This document shows, one piece after another, positions 14,028-20,605 of a stretch of 20,605 nt of DNA (within the stretch, counting starts at the first letter, position 1; every line of letters begins with the position of its first letter). A model generated the notes under the pieces. That model had not been told where the DNA came from. It worked only from the letters and a program-made list of their open reading frames with translations, and did no database searches. The stretch is taken from assembly GCA_002428605.1 (NCBI GenBank), contig DIXH01000077.1:13367-33971 (forward strand), written 5' to 3'. A program made the translations under genes and the position numbers. This stretch comes from Clostridiaceae bacterium UBA6085 (GTDB lineage: Bacteria; Bacillota; Clostridia; Clostridiales; Clostridiaceae).

Positions 14028-14384
14028 CTAAAATCTTCCGAAAATGCTCCTTATGATTCCAATTATTGCCATTACTATTGCCTTTATTATCTTTATCACG
14101 AGTGTAAAGCTGAGCACGAAGAGTGCGAGCACCCCTATCCCTATGAAGAAGAGAGCGGCCGCCGGCAGTCCCAGAAGAATCGTGCCTGGCAAAAGAAGGA
14201 TCAGGAGTGGAGAGGCTATAAGGGCCAGGGCAGCAACCAGGAGCCCGAAGGACACAGAAAGGAGCGCGATGATTATGGACCCTATTATGCCGAAAATGGC
14301 AGGCCCTACTATCATCAGCACGAATGCGATGATCAGTCCCTTTATGAATCTGTCTTTATCTCTTTTGTTCCTGTCATCATACAT
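14028..14384 (-). CDS. Small multi-pass membrane protein of unknown function
   Basis: A 118-residue protein that is hydrophilic and basic at the N-terminus (MYDDRNKRDKDRF) and then almost entirely hydrophobic, with about four closely packed membrane segments and a basic end (RSIFGRF). It resembles the membrane half of the DUF1700/HAAS proteins often paired with DUF4097, but the N-terminal HAAS helices are missing; this relation is inference. ATG 14384 has GGAGGG 7 nt upstream; the ATG at 14399 overlaps that site. It is the first gene of a two-gene operon with the DUF4097 protein. A possible -10 TATAGT lies at 14411-14406 on the minus strand. Confidence 0.75.
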   Translation of the reverse strand: MYDDRNKRDKDRFIKGLIIAFVLMIVGPAIFGIIGSIIIALLSVSFGLLVAALALIASPLLILLLPGTILLGLPAAALFFIGIGVLALFVLSFTLVIKIIKAIVMAIIGIIRSIFGRF

Positions 14385-14461
14385 GGCTCTGCCCTCCATA
14401 CAATGACTATACCGCCCTTCGATTAAAGCTTAATTAAAATGCAAAGAAGCTTCCGTCAGGA

Positions 14462-14467
14462 TATAAT
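14462..14467 (+). promoter_or_regulatory. Possible -10 box of the HD/NadD-like operon
   Basis: TATAAT at 14462-14467 is a consensus -10 without a recognisable -35. It lies inside the frame that would be coding if translation began at ATG 14439, which favours the later ATG at 14511. Confidence 0.35.
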
Positions 14468-14510
14468 AAAGGGGAACAGAGAATATCGTGCGCTTTGGGG
14501 GGCAATCTCT

Positions 14511-17500
14511 ATGGGTAAGTCTCATAACAGGGAATTTCAGGACAATCTGAGGAAAAGGCTTTCTTCGCCTGCATTCTTGAAGAAGCTGGGTCCGGGCAGG
14601 GATGCTGCGCTTTTCCTTTCGTCAGACAAGACCTTCATAAAGGACCTTTACAGCCTTAACAGCCTGCTCGACTATTCGGGAGGTACCCTGCTCGGCATCC
14701 TTAAGGGTAACCTGTCACAGTTTTCAGACGTTCCGGACATGGACCTCAAGGACATATATGAGTATATGGTGAAGAGGGCCTTCAGGGATTCGAGGGACAG
14801 GGAGTTCACCCCTGAGGAATCGGACTTTGCAGCGATATACACAGCGGCTTACAGGGAGCTTGGCAGGCTTGAATCGCAGAGCGACTCTAAGGAGTTCCAT
14901 GTCGTTCACAGCTTCGAGTTCCTCACCAGGGAAGAGTATGAGGCACTGGAGGAGGACGAGTACGGCAAGTTCATGAAGGCCATGGAGGATGACTGCATCC
15001 TTGAGATCATGAAGCTTTCAAGTGAGCTCTATGGCTTCAACACACTTGACCATGTGGCAGGTGTGCACTATGTCGGTATGAGGATAGCGAGGCAGCTCAA
15101 TACCCTCGGTCTTACCATCGACCTTGGCAGGGTGTCCGGAGCCCTTGCGGGCCATGATGTCGGCAAGTACGGAGTGAAGATCGGTGAGATGGGAAGAGTC
15201 CCCTACCTTCACTACTACTATTCAGACATCTGGTTCAAGAAGCATGGGATTAACTACATAAGGAACATAGCAGTCAACCACTCCACCTGGGACCTCGAGC
15301 TTGAGAACCTGTCCCTTGAGGCACTCATACTCATATACTCTGATTTCAGGGTAAAGAACAGGAAAATCGACGGAAAGGACACAATGTACATATATGACCT
15401 TGACGACTCGTTTGCTGTGATCCTTGACAAGCTGGATAACGTGGACGATGCAAAGAGGAGAAGATACGAAAAGGTATATGCCAAGCTCAAGGATTTCGAG
15501 GACTACTTGAAGACCCTGGGCGTAGTCACTGACCCTTATAAGCCTGCTGAACCGGTAAGGAGGTCACTCAAGGACGCCAGCCTTTGCTTCGGCACGGAAA
15601 TCGTGGACAGGCTCAAATACCATGCGATCGACCACAACATAAGGGTCATGTGGCAGCTGAGGAACGAGTTCTCCATGGAGACCATGCTGGAGGAGGCAAG
15701 AAGCCTCAGGGACTGGAGGGACCTCAGGGAGTATATACGGATACTTGAGGAATACTCCACATATCTGACCCAGAACCAGAAGCTGCAGGTCATAAGCTTC
15801 CTTAAGGAAAACCTGGTCCATCCCGAAGATGACATAAGGCATCATTCAAGCGAGATAATAGGAAGGCTCATCGGGACCTTTGACGAGGACTACAGGAAGG
15901 AGCTGCCTCTTGAGGAGACGCAGCCATCTTCAATGGTCAAGGGAAAGGACCTGCTTGATTCAACCCTAAGGAGCCTTCTCTACCCGGACCACAACACGAT
16001 AGAGAGCCACAGGTTCTTTCTTGGCTATTCGCTCGGCGGAATAATGCAGTCGCTGTTCAAGTCCCTTCCGGGATCAAGGGTATGCGAGTATTCTGAAGTC
16101 GTGATGCGGAGCTACACAGCGGCATCGCTCAGGAACGAGGATACCTCCCTGTTCCTTGCGGGAGCTTTAAGGCACATACCCTGTGATACGTCAGTCATGG
16201 AAGGATATCTCTCAGAGATGCTTTCAGGCACCTACATACAGAGGCTTACCGCCCTTGAGGTGCTGACCTCCCAGGACATGTCCGGAGCATTCTCCGACAG
16301 CTTCATGGGAGCACTAAGGAAAAAGCTCCATAAGGTCAGACCTGATACTGAGACTGCTGAAATATACCTGCTCTTCAGGCTTTCGGCAAGGCTTGCCGAC
16401 CAATCAAGAAGGAAAGCCCTTTCAGAGGAGCTTGAACACAGGAGGTCAGGTATATCAGAAATATATCTTGCCAACCTTAAAAGCGCCACTCACTGGATAG
16501 TGAAGAGGGTCTCGATCAGGCTCCTGCTCTACTATACTCTTACAGGAGACGGCTCCATGGCGCTCAACAACGCCATACACCTCTGCAACCTGCTAAAGGT
16601 TTCTGCCATCGAATCTGTCAGGAGGACCGCCGGAAACACGCTTCTGGCACTTATGGGAAGGCTGAGCCCTAACGAAAGGAACGAAGTCTCTGTTGAGCTC
16701 CTGAGGGCTCTCGAGATAGAAGGCCACAGGTTCACCGAATACATACCGAAGCCGCTGGGAAAGTCACTGCTCTTCCTTCCGGCCAAGGAATTTGATGAAA
16801 TCATCGACGACCTCCTCCAGAAGGTCAAGACCTCGACCTCCTCGGTAAGGAGCCTCATCCTCAAGACACTGGGAACCAGCCTCGAGTCCTTCATGGAATT
16901 CGGATTCAGGAACCTCAGGCTTTCAGAGGAGGAGAAGACCGCAAGGATAAAGAACATGGCAAGGGTTCTCCTTTACGGCCTGTCCGACTATGACCCGCTT
17001 ACCATAAGGTCTTCATTCACGACGATCGGCAAGGTGCTTTTTGCTTCCGAAATGGTATCAGACGAGCACAAGAGGCAGCTGTTCGACATGATCGGGAAGA
17101 AGCTTCTGACGCTTCTTTCCCATGACGACAGGAACCTTTTGTTCCTCGCGCAGAGCGCAGGCCTGAACCACATATACAGGTTCATGTCAGGCTACATACA
17201 TGACCACGGAAGCCTGAGGCTTACTGAGGCAACAAGATATGCGTTCTTCCCCGGCACCTTCGACCCGTTCACCATATCACACAGGAACATCGCAATCCTG
17301 ATAAGGGACCTGGGCTATGAGGTATATCTCGCCATCGACGAATTCTCATGGTCCAAGAAGACCCTTCCGAACAAGGTAAGGCGAAGCATCCTGAACATGA
17401 GCACTGCAGGTGAGCTTGGCCTGTACCTCTATCCTGAGGATATGCCGGTCAACCTGTCCAGCACTGATGACATAAGGATGCTTAAGGGTTCCTTCAACGG

Positions 17501-19319
17501 TGAAGTCAGCATGGTCTGCGGAAGTGACGTGGTTGAGAATGCCTCAAGCTACAAGAAGCCGCCTGAGGAAGATTCGATACACTCGCTGAGGCACCTGGTC
17601 TTCGAGAGGAGCAGGGGCAGCAAGAGAAAGATAAGGGGCATACTGAAATATGTGGAATTCCTTGACCTACCTAAGGACCTAAAGGAGATAAGCTCCACCC
17701 AGATTAGGGTCAACATCGATGAAAACAGGGACATCTCATCCCTAATCGACCCTCTTGCACAAAAATACATCTATACCAACGGCTTCTACCAGAAGACACC
17801 AGTGGAGAAGACACTGCTTCAGATGTCGTTCCTTGAGAAGAAGGTAGTGCCTGCCTATGACGAAGAGCTTGATGCGGATATTGCAAGGCTTTTCGGAGGA
17901 GACAGCGATGAGATAAGAAGCCTTGTTAGAAGCAACTACAGGAGGCCATCAGGAAGGGTCCTGGTGCTTAAGGACATGAACACCGGAAACCCTGTGGGAC
18001 TTTCCATGTTCCACTGGGCAAGAAGCGAAAACATCCTGAAGGAGGTAGGCGAACCCGGACTCGCGAACCTTGTCAGGGAAAAGAACCAGGGAAGGATCAT
18101 AGTCCTTGACGGCTTCTTTTCAGACCCTCCGGACAGGCTGAGGAACTACAAGCAGATCCTCCTGACAGAGACCCTTTCCTTCGCTACCTCAAGGGACTAC
18201 GAATATGCCCTTTACCTTCCGAAGCATGCTCTCCTTGACGAAGCTGGATTCCATTCGATCATGGAGCACTGCAACTTCAGGAGGCTATCTGACGAGCATC
18301 CCCTGCTGTATGTGGACATGAGGACCCCTCTCGTACTGAACCTTGACATAGACAACATACTGAAGGACCCGTTCAGGACGAACCTGAAGCTTTCTGCAGC
18401 CATATCTTCAGCAAGGAACAGGCTTCAGAAGGCCATCTGCGGCCTTTTCCCCGGAACACTCCTCATACCCTATGAACCGCTGATGCTGCACCAGGGTATG
18501 ATACAGAAGATCTGCAGGGAGAACGGTGTCTCGATGAAGGTCACTATACCAAGGACTCTCGGCGAACTCATGTGCGTCCCCTACGGTGACATACTGGACA
18601 GGGAGCTCATACCTAATACCGTGACCAAGTCCCTCCATACTGAGAAATACTTCAACTCAGACATGAAGGATTTTACCATAAGGGAGGTCCCCTTCTACCT
18701 GTCCCTTGAGGACCAGGTGAGGACCCTTGCCTCCTTCAAGAGGCCTGTAATACTGGTTGATACACTGCTCCACAAGGGGTACAGGATGAAGGCCTTAAAC
18801 CCTCTCCTCAAGAAGGAGGGAATCGAGGTCAGGAAGATCATCACCGGAATACTTTCGGCAAGGGGCCTTGACCTAATGGCCCACAAGGGCTATTCTGTGG
18901 ACTCCGTATACTACATACCAAGGCTCAAGGTCTGGTTCAACGAAATCGACCTTTATCCGTTCATCGGAGGAAATGCACTATGGAGAGGCTCGTTCCCGGA
19001 GAGGAACCTTATACCCTCTGTAAATCTGATACTTCCCTACACCTCCCCGAACTTCATACTTGAAGCGGGAAATGAGGCTCTCTTCGAGCTTTCAAGGGTC
19101 TCCATAGAGTGCGCCCTTGAAATACTGAAGGTGCTCGAGGAGGAATTCCACAAATACTACGAAAGGAAGCTAACGCTATCCTCCCTTGGCCATGTATTCA
19201 CAATGCCAAGGGTTCCTGACAAGGGCAGGGACATTGCATATGACCTCTCAAGAAGCCCCTCGAGCTACCTGGAATCAGACCTGGAGCAGCTCATGAGGTA
19301 TGACAGGCTTATAAGGTAA
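14511..19319 (+). CDS. Giant multidomain protein: HD domain, helical repeats, NadD-like nucleotidyltransferase, GNAT-like and PRTase-like regions
   Basis: A 1,602-residue soluble protein (numbering from ATG 14511). Residues 175-280 look like an HD phosphohydrolase: His181 or His186, His215-Asp216 in AGHDVGKYG, His257 and Asp278. About 390-905 is helical and HEAT-like. Residues 911-1095 match NadD/cytidylyltransferase folds, with PGTFDPFTISH (T-x-x-H at the nucleotide site, where Ser replaces the usual Gly), ISSTQIR (1060-1066) and KYIYTNGFY. Residues 1146-1266 resemble a GNAT fold. Residues 1315-1490 include PVILVDTLLHKGY (1412-1424), similar to a phosphoribosyltransferase PRPP loop with Thr for the second Asp, and IDLYPFIGG. 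ATG 14439 would add 24 residues but has no ribosome site; GGGGGG precedes 14511. No membrane or signal segment is seen. Domain calls are by motif; the overall function is unknown. Confidence 0.85.
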   Translation: MGKSHNREFQDNLRKRLSSPAFLKKLGPGRDAALFLSSDKTFIKDLYSLNSLLDYSGGTLLGILKGNLSQFSDVPDMDLKDIYEYMVKRAFRDSRDREFTPEESDFAAIYTAAYRELGRLESQSDSKEFHVVHSFEFLTREEYEALEEDEYGKFMKAMEDDCILEIMKLSSELYGFNTLDHVAGVHYVGMRIARQLNTLGLTIDLGRVSGALAGHDVGKYGVKIGEMGRVPYLHYYYSDIWFKKHGINYIRNIAVNHSTWDLELENLSLEALILIYSDFRVKNRKIDGKDTMYIYDLDDSFAVILDKLDNVDDAKRRRYEKVYAKLKDFEDYLKTLGVVTDPYKPAEPVRRSLKDASLCFGTEIVDRLKYHAIDHNIRVMWQLRNEFSMETMLEEARSLRDWRDLREYIRILEEYSTYLTQNQKLQVISFLKENLVHPEDDIRHHSSEIIGRLIGTFDEDYRKELPLEETQPSSMVKGKDLLDSTLRSLLYPDHNTIESHRFFLGYSLGGIMQSLFKSLPGSRVCEYSEVVMRSYTAASLRNEDTSLFLAGALRHIPCDTSVMEGYLSEMLSGTYIQRLTALEVLTSQDMSGAFSDSFMGALRKKLHKVRPDTETAEIYLLFRLSARLADQSRRKALSEELEHRRSGISEIYLANLKSATHWIVKRVSIRLLLYYTLTGDGSMALNNAIHLCNLLKVSAIESVRRTAGNTLLALMGRLSPNERNEVSVELLRALEIEGHRFTEYIPKPLGKSLLFLPAKEFDEIIDDLLQKVKTSTSSVRSLILKTLGTSLESFMEFGFRNLRLSEEEKTARIKNMARVLLYGLSDYDPLTIRSSFTTIGKVLFASEMVSDEHKRQLFDMIGKKLLTLLSHDDRNLLFLAQSAGLNHIYRFMSGYIHDHGSLRLTEATRYAFFPGTFDPFTISHRNIAILIRDLGYEVYLAIDEFSWSKKTLPNKVRRSILNMSTAGELGLYLYPEDMPVNLSSTDDIRMLKGSFNGEVSMVCGSDVVENASSYKKPPEEDSIHSLRHLVFERSRGSKRKIRGILKYVEFLDLPKDLKEISSTQIRVNIDENRDISSLIDPLAQKYIYTNGFYQKTPVEKTLLQMSFLEKKVVPAYDEELDADIARLFGGDSDEIRSLVRSNYRRPSGRVLVLKDMNTGNPVGLSMFHWARSENILKEVGEPGLANLVREKNQGRIIVLDGFFSDPPDRLRNYKQILLTETLSFATSRDYEYALYLPKHALLDEAGFHSIMEHCNFRRLSDEHPLLYVDMRTPLVLNLDIDNILKDPFRTNLKLSAAISSARNRLQKAICGLFPGTLLIPYEPLMLHQGMIQKICRENGVSMKVTIPRTLGELMCVPYGDILDRELIPNTVTKSLHTEKYFNSDMKDFTIREVPFYLSLEDQVRTLASFKRPVILVDTLLHKGYRMKALNPLLKKEGIEVRKIITGILSARGLDLMAHKGYSVDSVYYIPRLKVWFNEIDLYPFIGGNALWRGSFPERNLIPSVNLILPYTSPNFILEAGNEALFELSRVSIECALEILKVLEEEFHKYYERKLTLSSLGHVFTMPRVPDKGRDIAYDLSRSPSSYLESDLEQLMRYDRLIR

Positions 19320-19334
19320 CGGAAAGGAGAAAAT

Positions 19335-20561
19335 ATGAGGAACACTTTCTCACTTGATGAAATACTGGCGTACATTGAATGCTCAAGGCGCTCAAGCTCC
19401 CTTGACATACCTGCCTTCCTGGACAGCCTCGAACCTCTGCTGCTTGATTCGGTGATGGCTCTGGTGGCAGAGAACGAGGAGGAAAACTGCCTGTCCGGGA
19501 TCGATGAGCTTAAGGCGGCAGGTAGACCCATATACCTGACAGATGAAAGGGTCAGGCTTAACAGACATGTGGCACAGAGCATGAAGGAGCTTCTGGGTTA
19601 CACCGGGGTGAGGATCCTTATTGATGAGGAGGACTCGCTTGGAGGACTGAAGGTCCATATGGCGAAGACCCTCCAGGACCTTGAACCGATAATCCCCTGG
19701 AAGCCTGAAGTGTCAATAGCAGGTCTTGGAGATGTAGGCGGAACCCTTTTGACCGGCCTCAGGCTCCTGGGCGGAGAAGACATAGGCACCATAAGGATAT
19801 ACGACCCCGACTCAAATAAGGTGAGAAGATATGAGCTGGAAGTAAATGAGGTCAGCGATGGAGGACCCATGCCTGAAGTCATCGGCTCCTCTTATCAGGA
19901 GCTTCTTGACTGCGACATACTGGTTTTCACGGTTTCACTTGGCGTTCCGCCTTTAGGAACAGGCCTTAGTGACGTCAGGATGGTGCAGTTTGAAAAGAAC
20001 AGCGCAGTACTTCTTCAGTACGCAAGGGATGCTGAAAAATCAGGCTTCAAAGGCATGTACTTCATAGTATCCGACCCTGTCGACCAGCTTTGCATGAGCC
20101 TCATGATAAACGGGGGCATAGCACCTGAGAGGATACGGGGCTTCGGGCTCGGAGTCATGGAGGGAAGGGCCAGGTATATCGCGAAAGAGATGGGCGTATA
20201 CAGGGACGACCTCAGGGTTTACGGACCCCATGGCAAAGGGATAATTGCAGTTAACTCGCTGTCAGAGTATGACGAGGAAGTCTCTGACGAGCTTGCGGCA
20301 AGGACCGAACGCGAAAACTTCAGGATAAGGGAAACAGGATTCAAGCCTTACATAGCACCTGCACTTTCATCAGGTGCCATACAGATGGTTAAGGCGATAC
20401 GCGGTGAATACCATGCATCGGCCTGGTTCGACGGGAAGGTGTTCTTCGGAGCTAGGAGCATTCTCTCGGAAGGCTTCACCCAGCCTGAAAGGATCCAGCT
20501 TAAGGGTATCCTCCCCAGGCTGGAAGCATGCGAAGATTTTCTTTTTAATTTTTTCAGATAA
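19335..20561 (+). CDS. Divergent lactate/malate dehydrogenase-like NAD(P)-binding protein
   Basis: A 408-residue protein with a ~120-residue N-terminal helical extension of unknown type, then an LDH/MDH-like Rossmann domain. GLGDVGG (130-136) is the dinucleotide loop and Asp157 in IRIYDPD would contact the ribose. KNSAVLLQYARDAEKSGFKGMYFIVSDPVD aligns with the LDH segment ending in SNPVD, and VYGPHGKG places His299 at the catalytic-histidine position. The catalytic-Asp/substrate-Arg segment is altered (GFGLGVMEGRARY), with Glu276 and Arg278 near those positions, so the substrate is probably not lactate or malate. It is longer than ordinary LDH/MDH (about 310-330). AAAGGAG lies before the ATG, 15 bp after the stop of the giant gene, indicating one operon. 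The family is fairly sure, the reaction unknown. Confidence 0.82.
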   Translation: MRNTFSLDEILAYIECSRRSSSLDIPAFLDSLEPLLLDSVMALVAENEEENCLSGIDELKAAGRPIYLTDERVRLNRHVAQSMKELLGYTGVRILIDEEDSLGGLKVHMAKTLQDLEPIIPWKPEVSIAGLGDVGGTLLTGLRLLGGEDIGTIRIYDPDSNKVRRYELEVNEVSDGGPMPEVIGSSYQELLDCDILVFTVSLGVPPLGTGLSDVRMVQFEKNSAVLLQYARDAEKSGFKGMYFIVSDPVDQLCMSLMINGGIAPERIRGFGLGVMEGRARYIAKEMGVYRDDLRVYGPHGKGIIAVNSLSEYDEEVSDELAARTERENFRIRETGFKPYIAPALSSGAIQMVKAIRGEYHASAWFDGKVFFGARSILSEGFTQPERIQLKGILPRLEACEDFLFNFFR

Positions 20562-20570
20562 GGAGACACA

Positions 20571-20605
20571 GTGTCAACTAACCCTCGACTGAAGTCGAAG
20601 GCATG
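20571..20605 (+). CDS. Start of a third operon gene (partial, runs off the window)
   Basis: A GTG codon at 20571 follows AGGAG (20561-20565) by 5 nt, just after the dehydrogenase-like stop. The frame MSTNPRLKSKA stays open to the edge. Eleven residues are too few for any family call. An ATG at 20603 in another frame is an alternative start. Confidence 0.45.
   Translation, partial: MSTNPRLKSKA

Noticed and set aside
14439..14510. Upstream ATG extending the giant protein by 24 residues
   Set aside because: No ribosome site precedes it and a consensus TATAAT lies within the added segment; ATG 14511 has a G-rich site upstream. It remains possible.
1..20605. Insertion sequences, tRNA or rRNA genes
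   Set aside because: No transposase-like protein, terminal inverted repeats, tRNA-like cloverleaf or rRNA sequence was noticed when reading the window; a dedicated scan was not possible.

Overview
The window looks like a chromosomal segment of a moderate-GC Gram-positive bacterium, most likely a member of the Clostridia. The grounds are strong AGGAGG-type ribosome binding sites, occasional TTG/GTG starts, heavy use of AGG for Arg and ATA for Ile, a catabolite-repression (cre-like) site, a LevR-type sigma-54 activator next to PTS genes, and a small clostridial-type 4Fe-4S ferredoxin. The genus cannot be fixed from the sequence alone.

Region 1 (1-7.85 kb) is a beta-glucoside (cellobiose/lichenan/chitobiose class) PTS locus. 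A LevR-like sigma-54 activator (minus strand, running off the left edge) is divergent from an orphan EIIB gene followed by a full EIIA-EIIB-EIIC set that ends in two stacked hairpin terminators. After about 420 bp of gene-free, repeat-bearing DNA comes a near-perfect -24/-12 promoter with helically phased CGAAACACTG motifs upstream. It drives a second EIIA-EIIB-EIIC set, a GH1 6-phospho-beta-glycosidase and a fourth EIIB. The two EIIC copies are almost identical in DNA and protein, while the EIIA and EIIB copies have drifted, which suggests recent homogenisation of EIIC.

Region 2 (7.87-10.78 kb, minus strand) holds two more GH1 enzymes in one operon. One is a canonical BglA/AscB-type 6-phospho-beta-glucosidase. 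The other carries Ser-Asp where the acid/base Asn-Glu is expected. The convergent ends of regions 1 and 2 share a bidirectional terminator.

Region 3 (10.9-14.4 kb, minus strand) contains a membrane-anchored thermonuclease downstream of an O-antigen-ligase/Wzy-like polymerase, a one-cluster ferredoxin with its own terminator, and a small membrane protein plus DUF4097-type beta-repeat protein pair.

Region 4 (14.4 kb to the end, plus strand) is the least familiar part. A protein of about 1,600 residues combines an HD phosphohydrolase-like domain, a long helical HEAT-like region, a NadD/cytidylyltransferase-like domain, a GNAT-like segment and a phosphoribosyltransferase-like C-terminus. It is followed 15 bp later by a divergent lactate/malate-dehydrogenase-like protein, then by the start of a third gene that leaves the window. 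This operon is the best candidate for an undescribed system. A link to nucleotide or NAD(P)-type metabolism is suggested by the domains but is inference.
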